A DNA stretch of 64,000 bases from Myxococcales bacterium (GCA_023248635.1 JAHFED010000019.1:1-64000); one strand, 5' to 3'; shown: positions 1 through 8,780, numbered from the stretch's first letter. Made by a program: numbers and translations. The notes: a model not told the origin generated them from the sequence alone.

Positions 1-1
1 C

Positions 2-124
2 ATCGAGTTCGAGATGTTGAAAAACGAGATGCAGAAGATGTCGCAAATGCAGCAGGCGTTCTCGAACGTACTGAACGAGATGCACAACCTGGCGATGTCC
101 TCGATCCGTCAGATCGGCAAATAG
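2..124 (+). CDS. C-terminal end of an unknown helical protein (5' end outside window)
   Basis: Only the last 40 codons are present, read in the frame that begins at base 2 and ending with TAG at 122-124. The visible tail is Met-, Gln- and Asn-rich with heptad-like spacing (EMLKNEMQKMSQMQQAF), so it is probably alpha-helical or coiled-coil. A clean stem-loop terminator follows 24 bases after the stop, which supports a real gene end. I do not recognise the family; short helical tails like this occur in secretion-apparatus and flagellar proteins among many others, and nothing visible decides between them. Confidence 0.6.
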   Translation: MEFEMLKNEMQKMSQMQQAFSNVLNEMHNLAMSSIRQIGK

Positions 125-148
125 CGGACGCCCGGCGTCTGTGAAAAG

Positions 149-171
149 CGGCGCCTTTGGGCGCCGTTTTT
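149..171 (+). terminator. Rho-independent terminator
   Basis: A perfect 7-bp stem (CGGCGCC / GGCGCCG) with a TTTG loop is followed by five T residues. It lies 24 bases after the stop of the partial first gene and before the trigger-factor-like gene. Confidence 0.85.
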
Positions 172-364
172 CGTCGGCGCGTGCCCTTTCGTGGAAACGC
201 TGCCCGGTGCTGGGCCCGGCGACGATGCTGGGGCGCTCTGGGACGCAGCGTCTTCGTTGGCGTCTTCGCGACAGTTCTGGGGCGGCTGCGCCCCTGTTTG
301 TGTTTTGAATTGGGGATCGACGAGACTGCGCGCCGGTCAGACGACGACGACGAGGTAAGCAGCA

Positions 365-1678
365 ATGGCTCAGCCGCCGAAGAAGCCCGGTCCTCCCTCC
401 GTTCGCGGTCGCCCCCAAGGCGCGCCGGCTCCGGGTGGTCGCGGGGGTGCGCCCCAACAAAACGACGGGCGCGCGGTCTCTCTCGAAGCGGGCAAAGCGC
501 TCCAGCGCGTGCTCGACACGGCCCCCAACGCAGCCGTGGCCGCCAAGGTCGACGGACCCAAGCGCGCGGCGGCCGAGAAGGTGTTGGCGGCGGCGGCGGG
601 CATCGACCTGCACATCGCGGCCCTGCCGATTTCGCCAGGGCTCGTGGCCCAGCGCGTCGAGGAGCTGCGGCGGATGGTGTCCATCACCGAGCCCCGCGCC
701 TTCGGACAAGCGATCCAAGCCGGCGACGAGGTCGAGCTCGATCTCTTGGGTTACATCGACGGCAAGCTCTTTCTGGCCCAGCAGGCCGGTTGGTTCGACG
801 TCGGCCCCAATGTCTTCCTGCCCGGTCTGTTCGAGAGCCTGATTGGCATCGCCCCGCCCGACAACGCCGTCGTCCAGATGCGCCTGCCCGAGCACTACCC
901 CGTGGCCGAGCAGCGCGGCCAGGTCGCCGCCTTCGCCATCACCGTGCGGCGCGCCCAGAAGCGCATCCTTCCACCGGCCGACCATCCGATCTTTTTGGCC
1001 CTGACCGCCCGCACCGCCAAGACGCGCGCGGAGCTCGAGGTGCTGCTGGTCGATGAGCTCACCCAAGAGCGCGCTCGTCTGTGCGTCGACGAAGCCAAGC
1101 TCTCCTTGCTGCGGGAGCTGTACATCAAGGTGGGCGTCGACGACGAAGTCCCCGAGGAGCTGGTCGAAGAAGAGCTGCGGCGCCGCTGGAAACAGCACAT
1201 CGGCGACGCCCTCGCGCTGCAGGGTGTGAGCGTCGACGAGCAAAAGCGGTCCCTCGCGGACTACAGCAACCCCGCCCAGCGCGCTGAAGCGCGTCGCACC
1301 GTGTGGGAGCACCGCTGCCTCGAGGCCGTCGCCGAGCACCAGGGCATCGAAGCCAACGACGGCGAGGTGCACAAGATGGTCGAGCAGCTGGCGCCCGACA
1401 TCCGCAAGGGTGACATCGAGGGATTGCTCTACCAGCACGCGGCCTTGGCCAAAGATCTGGTGAAGACCCTGCGCCAACATCGTGCCCTGGCCGTGCTCTT
1501 GGGTCGGGCCAAGGTGGCCTTCGACGGCACACCAAAGCCGGTCGACAAGCTCCTGACGCCCCTGCCGACGGCGACGGGGTCGGGGTCGGCGTCTCCGGCG
1601 GGCAGCGGTGCCGTTCGTCCGACTGCGGACACGGCCGTGCGTGGGCTCAAGCGTCCGCCCTCGAAGACACCGGCCTGA
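365..1678 (+). CDS. Trigger-factor-like chaperone with FKBP-type PPIase domain
   Basis: The 437-residue product matches the trigger factor plan from its middle onward. A disordered Pro/Gly-rich segment occupies about residues 1-40. An FKBP-like peptidyl-prolyl isomerase region lies at about 118-200 (GDEVELDLLGYIDG, then FLPGLFESLIG). A long helical substrate-binding region follows at about 205-390, then a Ser/Gly/Pro tail. The usual N-terminal ribosome-binding domain with its GFRxGK signature is not recognisable; the first 110 residues are shorter and Ala-rich. It may therefore act as a ribosome-independent or periplasm-like chaperone, although no signal peptide is visible. The ATG at 365 has a GAGG ribosome site nine bases upstream. 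A dispersed repeat follows directly after the stop. Family assignment is good; the cellular role is inferred. Confidence 0.8.
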   Translation: MAQPPKKPGPPSVRGRPQGAPAPGGRGGAPQQNDGRAVSLEAGKALQRVLDTAPNAAVAAKVDGPKRAAAEKVLAAAAGIDLHIAALPISPGLVAQRVEELRRMVSITEPRAFGQAIQAGDEVELDLLGYIDGKLFLAQQAGWFDVGPNVFLPGLFESLIGIAPPDNAVVQMRLPEHYPVAEQRGQVAAFAITVRRAQKRILPPADHPIFLALTARTAKTRAELEVLLVDELTQERARLCVDEAKLSLLRELYIKVGVDDEVPEELVEEELRRRWKQHIGDALALQGVSVDEQKRSLADYSNPAQRAEARRTVWEHRCLEAVAEHQGIEANDGEVHKMVEQLAPDIRKGDIEGLLYQHAALAKDLVKTLRQHRALAVLLGRAKVAFDGTPKPVDKLLTPLPTATGSGSASPAGSGAVRPTADTAVRGLKRPPSKTPA

Positions 1679-1680
1679 GC

Positions 1681-1888
1681 CCCGATCTCGCTGAACTTCG
1701 ACCGCGGAGCGGTCTCGTTCATCTCCCTCGGGGATGCTCTTCTGGGAGGTCTGGTGCAGACCTCCCCCCGCCCCGGCAGAGCCGGACGCGGGGCCCCCCA
1801 CCAACTCCGCGTTCCGCGGGCGCTTCACGCGCATCATCCCGCGTCTTTCCCATCTCGGAACGCGGCCGAACATCAAGCGGACGCGGGA
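1681..1888 (+). repeat. Dispersed structured repeat, family A, copy 1 (full length)
   Basis: About 208 bp, closely matching the reverse complements of 47742-47957 and 62751-62899. It starts with CCCGATCTCGCTGAACTTCG and ends in an ACGCGGGAT motif. Internal structure includes a perfect 10-bp hairpin with a GTG loop (1744-1753 pairing with 1757-1766) and a GACCGC/GCGGTC stem near 1700-1715. It begins two bases after the stop of the trigger-factor-like gene and points the same way as that gene. Open frames through it are shifted between copies, so it is not coding. Confidence 0.85.
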
Positions 1889-1911
1889 TGAGCCCGGAAA
1901 AAGCGGCGCGC

Positions 1912-2478
1912 TCAGTTCACGAGCGTGAAGCTGCTGGAGACGACGGTGGGGCGGGCGTCGTCGTAGCTGGTACCGTCGAAGCCGTCGGTGATGGTGGCGT
2001 CGATGTCGATGTCGCGCACGTCTCCCCGTTCGGTGACGACGACGACGACGTCTTCGGCGATGCCGTCGAAGTGCTGGCCGTCGCTGGTGTCTGAGCACAG
2101 CTGCACGTAGTTGGGGTCCGCCATGTCGTTGTTGCCGCGCAGGTGCGTTTCACCGGCGGCGAGGTCGCGAATGCTGTGGTCGAGGGAGAGCATGATGAAG
2201 CCCGTCCCGTTGCTGGCGCGCGAGTCGACGGTGACGAGGCTGTAGCCATCTTCGTCGGCGAGGGAGGCCGTAGCTGGTCCGTCGAACGCGCGCACGGGTC
2301 CGATGTCCCCCGTGAGGCGCGCCCCGTGGATGTTGGGATCGTTGACGACGTCGCCGCGGTCGCCGATCTCCCCGAAGCCGCGGTTCTGCTGGGGATCGAG
2401 ATAGCCGTGATCGACCATGCACCCCGAGAGAGCGGCGAGCGGGGCGGACAGGACGAGGGTCGCAAAGACGGACTTCAT
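1912..2478 (-). CDS. Secreted lipoprotein of unknown function
   Basis: The 188-residue product begins with a lipoprotein signal peptide (MKSVFATLVLSAPLAALSGC), so the predicted acylated Cys is residue 20 and the protein should be tethered to the envelope. The mature part is acidic and beta-rich, with segments such as DEDGYSLVTVD and GTGFIMLSLDHS and a run of valines near the end; no known domain is recognised. The ATG at 2478 is chosen because AGAGGTG lies upstream at proper spacing and the signal peptide starts there; longer upstream starts would place the signal internally. It lies 153 bases downstream of the peptidase/barrel gene on the same strand, so it could be co-transcribed. Confidence 0.8.
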   Translation of the reverse strand: MKSVFATLVLSAPLAALSGCMVDHGYLDPQQNRGFGEIGDRGDVVNDPNIHGARLTGDIGPVRAFDGPATASLADEDGYSLVTVDSRASNGTGFIMLSLDHSIRDLAAGETHLRGNNDMADPNYVQLCSDTSDGQHFDGIAEDVVVVVTERGDVRDIDIDATITDGFDGTSYDDARPTVVSSSFTLVN

Positions 2479-2631
2479 GGGTTCACCTCTGGTGGTCTGG
2501 GCGCACAACACGCACAACAAGGACGACAACCGCACAGCACTGGTTGTGCCACAGCCGCCATCGCTCCAGCTCGACCTGCGTGCGCGCGGACACAAGGAGG
2601 AAGGGTCAAACCACGACACCGCCGTCGTTGT

Positions 2632-5592
2632 TCAGTAGGGAAAGCCCAAGACGAAGTAGGGCTGGTCGACGCCGCCGGTGGTGAGGCCCCGAGCGTAGCC
2701 AGCGCGCACGACGTAAGAGCCGTAGTAGCCGAGCACGATCTGCAGGCGGAGCTCGATGCCGATGCTGGTGGCTGCTCGAGCGGCGGCGGCGGCGTCGTTG
2801 AAGGCCAGGGCGGTGTCGACAAAGACCGCCCCGTGCAGCCGATCGACGAAGATGGGCAGGGTCTCGATGCCGCGCTCGATCTCCCAAAGGGGGAAGCGGT
2901 ACTCCAAGGTGGCCGCCCCGAGGGTGTCGCCGACCAGGTGGGCACCGGGAAAGCCGCGCAAGACGCCCGGGCCCGAGCGATTGCCGCCGACGAGGTCGGA
3001 GAGCAGATCGCGTCCGACGAAGCCGCCGACGACGAAGAGGGATCCGGGTCGGTCGTCGAAGGTGGTTCCGCCCGAGAGGTAGGCAGCGACGGCGTGGTTG
3101 CCGAGCCCGGGCACGGGTGAAAAGGCGCGGACGTCGACGAAGAGTTCGCGCACGTCGACGTCGGAGAAGGCGCGCCGGTCTCCAAAGCGCAGGCGGACGA
3201 AGCTTGTGAGCCCGCGCTCGGTGGAGACGCTGTCGCGGTACTGCTCCGTGCCCGAGTAGGACCAATCCAAGCTGAAGGTCTGCGTTTGCGGCTCGGTGAC
3301 GTTGGTCGGATAGCGGGGCGCCAGGGCTTCGGGAAAAGTCGTGAAGCCGGTCTCGTCGAAGGCCACCTGACGCTGCACGCCGAAGGTCAGACTGTGGGAA
3401 TGACGACGACGGCGGAAGGGGATGCTGACGCTGGCGCTGCCGCGGAGCAGGGTCTCTTGGTGCAGCTCGGGTACGCCGTCGTTGGTGCGCGCTCGGTCGC
3501 TCACGTTGGGTCGCAGCTCGACGCTCAGGCTCAGGGGCAGATAGAGGTCGGCGAAGCGGGTGTTCAACGAGAGACTCGGGCGCACCAACGTCGTGTCGAT
3601 GGCCGCGCGCAGCTGCCAGGAGAGCAGGTTGGCCGGATCAGTGCCGTCGGTGGCAAAGCCCAGCGCGAGGCCTCGCAGGGGGTCGCCGTCGACGAGGGGG
3701 AGCCAGGCCCGCGGCAAGAGTAGGGGCCAGGCGTTGTAGGTCTCGGGAGCTGTCTCCAGGTTCATCGCCGGGCGTGGGGCCGCCGTCGCTGTCGGTAACG
3801 TGGTGCCCTGCGCCTGTGAAAGCTCGGGCTCGCGGGTCGGGCCGGCGACGATGGGCGCGTGGTCGAAGTCGTAGTCGGCGACGTAGAGGTCGGCACCGTC
3901 GAGGTGGGCGTCGGTGAACACGATGCCTTTGCCGTCGGGCGTGACCAGCGGTTGGGCAGCGCCGCCGAGGGTGTCGACGATGCGGCGGGTCTCGCGCGTG
4001 GCGAGGTCCATCGCATAGACCGAGAACACGCCGTCGCGGTCGTCGACGAAGACCACCTGGTGGCCGTCGGGTGTGTAGCCGGGATCGAGCACATCGCCGC
4101 CGGTGGAGGCGCCGTCGACGAGGATCGAGAGGGTGCCGGTGACGGCGTCGATGGCGGCGATGGAGCGTTGCCCGTGCCCATCGAGGCGCGACACCAGGAC
4201 CGTGTGGCCATCGGGCGAGCACTGCGGCGTGTAGAGGATCTCGCCGGCCTCAGCGGTGAGCAGGGGCGTGATGGCCCCAGTGTCGACGTCGACGAAGACG
4301 ATGGCGCTGCTCAGGCCGGTGCGCTGCTCGGCCACCACGCGCCGGCTGCCGGGCACTGTGTCGGGGTTTCGCAGGCGCTGTTCGTGGGTCAGTTGGCGCA
4401 CCCGCCCATCGGGAAAACGCACGAAGAGATCGCGAAAGGAAAACCACGCGCTCTGGGTCTCGGTCTGGGCAAAGACCACCAGATCGTCGACGACGGCGAG
4501 GTCGGCGACGTCGGCGGTGCGCACCAGGGGGATGGGGTCGGGACGGGCGTTGGGCAAGCCGCGCAACGCGTAGATGCCCGCGGGACCATCGGGAGGGTCG
4601 GCGCCAAAGAGCAGGGCGTCGCCGTCGTCGTCACCTTGGTTGCGCAGGAAGATCGGCGAGCGGACCTGTCCACCGATGCGAGTGAGACGCCGCATTTTCG
4701 TCGGTCCACCGCGGGCGACCACGCGGGCGCGCACGTCGTCGGCCTCGGCCTTCAGCCCGTCGAGGAAGTCCTGCCAGTCGAGGGCCAGGTCTCGTTGGGT
4801 GAAGGACTCGATCGAGCGCTGCACCCCGTAGGGAACGAGCTGGCCGCCGTAGTCGTGGGCGTAGGCGGCCCAGAGCGATTCTCCGTACTTGCGCGTGAGG
4901 AACTCGACGAAGAAGGCGCCGTAGACGTAGGCGGCTGCTCCGCCGGGGGGTCGGCGCGAAGCGTTGGCGACGTCGTCGAGGGACCAGCGATCGCCCTGCA
5001 ACGCCGCGATGCGCAGGGGGGCCTTGAACAGCGAGGAGCGCAAGCGTCCCCCGCTGTCAGAGAAGCGCGTTTCGGCATAGGTCGCGAGCCCTTCGACGAA
5101 CATGCGCGGCTGGACCAGGTTGGGCGGCCAGCTCTTGCCGAGGACGACGTTCACGATGGCCGGCACGCCGTGCACGATGTCGAGGTGCACGACGTGGAGA
5201 ATCTCGTGCTGCACCAACATGCGCAGCCACTGGCTCGTCTTTGCCAGCTCGCTGTCGTCCTCGGGCGTCACCGCGCGCAGATCGATCAGGTCGTAGGGCA
5301 CCACGTTGGCAAAGCCATTGGGGGAGTCGGTGACGTCGTGGAGCACGACCTGAATGCGCTCTGCCGGCATCGACTGCACCAGCTCGCCGGCGTTGTGCAC
5401 GCATTCGTCGACGAGCCCGGCGACTTCTTGCCCGAGGGGCGTGATGGCTTCAGGAAAGTGCACATCACAGCAGGGCGTGGCGATGGTCCTCCAGTGCAAA
5501 TGGGGCGCAGCCGCAGCCCGCACGCCCACAGAAAACACGACAGCAGCAACGACGACGACGGCCCACCCTAACGGGGCCTGCCGCTCACGCAT
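2632..5592 (-). CDS. Metallopeptidase / TolB-like propeller / outer-membrane barrel fusion
   Basis: This 986-residue protein joins three parts that usually occur separately. After a signal peptide (about 1-28), residues 40-260 resemble a peptidase-MA gluzincin: HEILH at 129-133 gives two zinc ligands and the catalytic Glu, and E167 in FVEGLATY is the likely third ligand. Residues about 310-600 carry PD40/TolB-type propeller blades (SPDGHTVLVSRLDG, TPDGHQVVFVDDRDG, TPDGKGIVFTDAHLDG). From about 640 to the end lies a beta-barrel of the BamA/surface antigen D15 type, with GPGVLRGFPG and EYRFPLWE and a terminal aromatic residue. The protein is therefore probably an outer-membrane barrel carrying a periplasmic or surface protease. 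Its start overlaps the end of the alpha/beta hydrolase gene by eight bases, implying translational coupling. Substrate unknown. Confidence 0.85.
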   Translation of the reverse strand: MRERQAPLGWAVVVVAAVVFSVGVRAAAAPHLHWRTIATPCCDVHFPEAITPLGQEVAGLVDECVHNAGELVQSMPAERIQVVLHDVTDSPNGFANVVPYDLIDLRAVTPEDDSELAKTSQWLRMLVQHEILHVVHLDIVHGVPAIVNVVLGKSWPPNLVQPRMFVEGLATYAETRFSDSGGRLRSSLFKAPLRIAALQGDRWSLDDVANASRRPPGGAAAYVYGAFFVEFLTRKYGESLWAAYAHDYGGQLVPYGVQRSIESFTQRDLALDWQDFLDGLKAEADDVRARVVARGGPTKMRRLTRIGGQVRSPIFLRNQGDDDGDALLFGADPPDGPAGIYALRGLPNARPDPIPLVRTADVADLAVVDDLVVFAQTETQSAWFSFRDLFVRFPDGRVRQLTHEQRLRNPDTVPGSRRVVAEQRTGLSSAIVFVDVDTGAITPLLTAEAGEILYTPQCSPDGHTVLVSRLDGHGQRSIAAIDAVTGTLSILVDGASTGGDVLDPGYTPDGHQVVFVDDRDGVFSVYAMDLATRETRRIVDTLGGAAQPLVTPDGKGIVFTDAHLDGADLYVADYDFDHAPIVAGPTREPELSQAQGTTLPTATAAPRPAMNLETAPETYNAWPLLLPRAWLPLVDGDPLRGLALGFATDGTDPANLLSWQLRAAIDTTLVRPSLSLNTRFADLYLPLSLSVELRPNVSDRARTNDGVPELHQETLLRGSASVSIPFRRRRHSHSLTFGVQRQVAFDETGFTTFPEALAPRYPTNVTEPQTQTFSLDWSYSGTEQYRDSVSTERGLTSFVRLRFGDRRAFSDVDVRELFVDVRAFSPVPGLGNHAVAAYLSGGTTFDDRPGSLFVVGGFVGRDLLSDLVGGNRSGPGVLRGFPGAHLVGDTLGAATLEYRFPLWEIERGIETLPIFVDRLHGAVFVDTALAFNDAAAAARAATSIGIELRLQIVLGYYGSYVVRAGYARGLTTGGVDQPYFVLGFPY

Positions 5593-6598
5593 CGACCCTC
5601 TTGAGCAGGCGCAGCACCGCTCGCTCGACGAGGCGCGGTTGTTCGATGGGGGCGCAGTGGCTGCCCTCGACCATCATCAAGAGCTCGCTGCGCGGAATGC
5701 GGGCATGCATCTCTTCGGCGATCCACGGGGGCGCGAATTTGTCGCGGGCGCCGCCGACGACGAGGGTGGGTGCGCTGATGGTGGGCAGCACTTCACGGGC
5801 GCTGTGCCGGTGCATGTCGCGGGCGAGCTGGGCGAACACGCGCATGTCCATGCGCCCGAGATGCTCGATGTAGGGGCGGAAATCGCGCTCCTGGATGTAG
5901 GCTGGATTCAGTTCACCTTGTACCGCTTGATGATAAGCAAAATCAGTGCGCATCAAGCGCTTCCATGCGCCGCCAATCTGATGCCATCGGTTGATGATGC
6001 CTTGGCTGCCCTGGTCGAAAATGAGGTTCATCACGAGGTTGGCGAGGGGACGGAGCGCGTCGGGCGCGTGGGGCCCATGCCATGTCTTGATTGGGTCTTC
6101 GAAGACACCACAAAAGAGACCGAGTCCACGCACTGTGGCCGAGAACCGCTGCTCAGAAAAAGCCCGCCAACACTCCAAGGCCACGGGTACGCCCATGGAA
6201 TGGCCCAGCAAGACGACGTCGCCGACGCCGAAGTCGGCCAGCACCTGCGAGAGGTCGTCGACGATGGAGGTGATGCACACGGTGTCGAGGTCTTTGGGCA
6301 CCCCGCTCTCGCCGTGGCCGCGCCATTGCAAATGCAGCAGCGGGCGTTCGCCGACGAGGCGTGAGAGCAGATAGGGCCAGACGTAGCCGTCGCAGCCGAG
6401 GCCGTCGCACAAGACGATGGTGGGCCCTGGGGGTGCGTCGTCGCCGTGGGATCGGCGGTTCCAGCGGCGCACGACCAGCGGCGTGCCGTCTTTGGCGTCG
6501 ACGACGTAGCGGTCGGGATCGCCGATGTGCAGCGTCGACGTGATGCCGCGCTCGCGGGTCTTCTTGAGGGCGGTGCGAGAAGGAGTGCTGTCAGCCAT
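5585..6598 (-). CDS. Alpha/beta-hydrolase fold enzyme
   Basis: The 337-residue protein has the hallmarks of an alpha/beta hydrolase. The nucleophile elbow GHSMG places the catalytic Ser at 134; the oxyanion region is CDGLGCDG (64-71); QWRGHGES (91-98) follows strand 4; and likely acid and base are D286 (GARDKF) and H314 (EGSHCAP). No signal peptide is present, so it is probably cytoplasmic. It overlaps by eight bases both the glutamine amidotransferase gene upstream and the peptidase/barrel gene downstream, making a tight three-gene operon. Substrate cannot be told from sequence; esterase, lactonase and C-C hydrolase activities all use this fold. Confidence 0.85.
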   Translation of the reverse strand: MADSTPSRTALKKTRERGITSTLHIGDPDRYVVDAKDGTPLVVRRWNRRSHGDDAPPGPTIVLCDGLGCDGYVWPYLLSRLVGERPLLHLQWRGHGESGVPKDLDTVCITSIVDDLSQVLADFGVGDVVLLGHSMGVPVALECWRAFSEQRFSATVRGLGLFCGVFEDPIKTWHGPHAPDALRPLANLVMNLIFDQGSQGIINRWHQIGGAWKRLMRTDFAYHQAVQGELNPAYIQERDFRPYIEHLGRMDMRVFAQLARDMHRHSAREVLPTISAPTLVVGGARDKFAPPWIAEEMHARIPRSELLMMVEGSHCAPIEQPRLVERAVLRLLKRVDA

Positions 6599-7400
6599 GG
6601 CGCTGGGCCTCGTCGTGAGCGATGGCGGCGAAGCGACGGACCAAGGCGGCCGCCTGCGTGGTGGTGGTGACGTTGGCGATGCGCGTGTCGCAGGCGGAGG
6701 CGCCCAGCTCTCGATCGAGGGCTTCGCGGCGAACCTCGAGGTAGAGCCTCATGGTGACGTCGTCGAACTCCGGATGGAACTGCACGCCCCATTGGCGTCG
6801 CCCCGCTTTGACGACGTGGTTGTTGTCGTGCGGTGCCTTGCCCAGCACCACCAGGTGATTGCCCGGCGAACGGATGACGTCGCGGTGCGTGCATTGGGCC
6901 TGGAAGGAGCGCGGCATGGTGCTCCACAGCGGGTCGTCGACGATGACGGCGGTGTTGGTCATGGCGACGTCGATGGTGCCCATTTCCCGGCCGCGCGGAT
7001 TTCGGCCGACGTCGGCGCCGTAGGTCACGCCCATCAGCTGGTGCCCGAAGCACACCGCCAACAAGGGGAGGTCGTCGTCGACGAGCTTGCGCACGAGCCT
7101 TTGCCCCCAACGCATCCACGGTTCGTCGTCGCCGACGTAGGCGGGCGAGCCCGTCATGATCGCTGCGTGGTAGCGGGAGAGCGAGGGCAGGTCGTCGTCG
7201 GCGCGGCGACAGGTCATGTCGAGCTCATCGACAGCGATCTTGCGCAGGGGGTTTCCCTCGCCGTCGTTGAGGGTGCGCTGGAACAATCGATAAAAGGGGC
7301 CGCAATGGGCGTGCACGCGGCTCACGGCTTGACCCGTGCGCAGGACGACCAAACGCGTGGTCGGGAGCTCGCTCGATCGGGGGGCGCTTGTCGACGTCAA
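6591..7400 (-). CDS. Class I glutamine amidotransferase-like protein
   Basis: The 269-residue protein has the GATase1 triad: nucleophile C117 in LLAVCFGHQ, and H209 and E211 in GVQFHPEF. It resembles stand-alone amidotransferases related to GMP synthase N-domains and gamma-glutamyl peptide hydrolases such as PuuD of putrescine degradation (a different protein from urate hydroxylase PuuD). Such enzymes release ammonia from glutamine or cleave gamma-glutamyl bonds; no synthetase partner lies nearby. The start is TTG at 7400, supported by AGGAG ten bases upstream. It is first in a three-gene operon and is transcribed divergently from the gene at 7442, so the 41-base gap must hold both promoters. 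Confidence 0.85.
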   Translation of the reverse strand: MTSTSAPRSSELPTTRLVVLRTGQAVSRVHAHCGPFYRLFQRTLNDGEGNPLRKIAVDELDMTCRRADDDLPSLSRYHAAIMTGSPAYVGDDEPWMRWGQRLVRKLVDDDLPLLAVCFGHQLMGVTYGADVGRNPRGREMGTIDVAMTNTAVIVDDPLWSTMPRSFQAQCTHRDVIRSPGNHLVVLGKAPHDNNHVVKAGRRQWGVQFHPEFDDVTMRLYLEVRREALDRELGASACDTRIANVTTTTQAAALVRRFAAIAHDEAQRHG

Positions 7401-7441
7401 CGGCTTCTTCTCCTGCGGCCCGCTGATGCTAGCGTCATTGC

Positions 7442-8020
7442 ATGGACGTCGTGCAATGGCTGACCCCCCGACCCGGAAGTGACGACGTCGCCGTCTGCTT
7501 CGCTCCTCCCTGGGCCGTCAATCTGCCTCCCCACGCGGGCTTGCCGGCCTTGCGCCGTCGCTCGGCGACGCTTGTGAGCCGGCACCTCACCCGACCCTTC
7601 GCCGTCGCGGTGGCGGCCGATCTCGTCGACGACGAAGCTCCTCTGCGCCTGCCCGGCACCGCTGGCGCGGTCTCTTTGCGCATCGCGCTCTCTGCCAACG
7701 GCGTGGCCTTGCTCGATGCTGGCGCGTCTGACGTGCGCTTTGCTGCAGTGCTGGGCGAGTTCGTCGGCGTCGTCGTCGACTTGTGTGAAGCCGCGGGGCT
7801 CCCCCTCTTGGGCGCTCAGCCCGTCGACGAGCGCCGCGCCCTTCAGCTGCTGCTGGGGGCCTTGCAGGGCAACGCGCGTGCTCGCTTGGCCGATGCCCTG
7901 CTCTTGTTCGCCGGCGCCGTCGAAACGTGTGCGCTGGCGCGGGGGTTCGAGGCGCGCTGCTCCCTCCTCCACGGCAGTCGGATCATCCCCATCAATGCCC
8001 GCATCGAGGTGGAGTTGTGA
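7442..8020 (+). CDS. Hypothetical protein, first gene of the cutA operon
   Basis: A 192-residue Ala/Leu-rich protein without signal peptide or obvious motif. The pattern of short beta segments followed by helices (FAVAVAADLVDD, RFAAVLGEFVGVVVDLCEAAG, ARLADALLLFAGAVETCALARG) suggests a compact soluble domain. Its stop overlaps the GTG start of cutA (GTGA), and cutA in turn overlaps the eight-Cys protein gene, so the three are translationally coupled. I do not recognise the family. Confidence 0.75.
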   Translation: MDVVQWLTPRPGSDDVAVCFAPPWAVNLPPHAGLPALRRRSATLVSRHLTRPFAVAVAADLVDDEAPLRLPGTAGAVSLRIALSANGVALLDAGASDVRFAAVLGEFVGVVVDLCEAAGLPLLGAQPVDERRALQLLLGALQGNARARLADALLLFAGAVETCALARGFEARCSLLHGSRIIPINARIEVEL

Positions 8021-8406
8021 CGCCCGAAGACGCCACCGCAACTGCTGCTGGCGAAGGGCTCGTCGTCGTGCTGGCGACCTTCCCCGACGCTGAACTCGCT
8101 GCCCGCGTGGCCCACCTCTTGGTCGCGGAGCGCCGCGTCGCCTGCGTCAACATCCTGCCCGCCGTGCGCAGCGTCTATGCGTGGAAAGGGCAGGTGGAGT
8201 CCGCCGCCGAAGTGCTCGTGATCATGAAGACCCGCGCCGGCGCCGTTAACGACGTCGTCGCTCGGGTCAAGGCGCTGCACCCTTATGAACTCCCCGAGGT
8301 CATTGCCCTGCCGGTGGTGGCCGGCCTGCCTGGCTATGTGCAGTGGATCATGGATGAGACCCAGATCCCGGCATCGACAGAGTCCACCAAAGGACCGACT
8401 TCATGA
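8017..8406 (+). CDS. cutA: CutA family divalent-cation tolerance protein
   Basis: The 129-residue product matches CutA: VVVLATFPDAELAARVAHLLV, then RRVACVNILPAVRSVYAWKGQ, the VLVIMKTR strand and HPYELPEVIALPV. CutA proteins form ferredoxin-like trimers that bind metal ions and are linked to copper tolerance. The GTG at 8017 is chosen because GAGGTGGAG precedes it and it overlaps the previous stop; the family core begins about 15 residues in. Cytoplasmic. The last codons overlap the next gene (ATGA), so expression of the two is probably coupled. Confidence 0.93.
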   Translation: MTPEDATATAAGEGLVVVLATFPDAELAARVAHLLVAERRVACVNILPAVRSVYAWKGQVESAAEVLVIMKTRAGAVNDVVARVKALHPYELPEVIALPVVAGLPGYVQWIMDETQIPASTESTKGPTS

Positions 8407-8780
8407 ATATCGTTGTCATTTGTCATGTCTGTCAGAGGCAGCATTCTTTTTCTGACATCGTCCCTTTCCGCGCCGAGTGCGACTGCTCCGCCGACCTGCA
8501 CGTCTGTCTGAATTGCCGCTTCTACGACCCTTACGTCGAAAACCAATGTCGCGAAGATCAGGCCGATCCCGTCGCCGTCAAAGACCGACGCAACCTCTGC
8601 GAGTACTTCAAGCCCCTGGGCAAAGACGCCGGCGACGACGAAGCCACCGCTGCCAAGGCCAAGCTCGCAGCCCTCTTTGGTGGTGCGGCACCGTCGGCAT
8701 CTTCAGTGGTTGGTGGGTCGCCGTCTTCTGCTGCTGACGAAGCAAAGAGAAAACTCGAAGACCTGTTTCGAAAAAAGTAA
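8403..8780 (+). CDS. Small eight-cysteine (zinc-ribbon-like) protein
   Basis: The 125-residue protein has eight cysteines in its first 66 residues: C7, C10, C26, C28, C35, C38, C49 and C66. The CxxC pairs imply zinc or Fe-S binding. The rest is a charged Ala/Ser-rich tail ending in KRKLEDLFRKK. From memory, similar short proteins with a CDCSADLHVCLNCRFYDP-type core occur across delta-proteobacteria without assigned function. The ATG overlaps the cutA stop by four bases, so a metal-related role is a reasonable but untested guess. Confidence 0.8.
   Translation: MNIVVICHVCQRQHSFSDIVPFRAECDCSADLHVCLNCRFYDPYVENQCREDQADPVAVKDRRNLCEYFKPLGKDAGDDEATAAKAKLAALFGGAAPSASSVVGGSPSSAADEAKRKLEDLFRKK

Noticed and set aside
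1429-1722. Short proteins starting MNETAPRSKFSEI near 1722 and 62858
   Set aside because: They arise from the family A repeat in one frame only; other copies shift the frame, so they are not genes.
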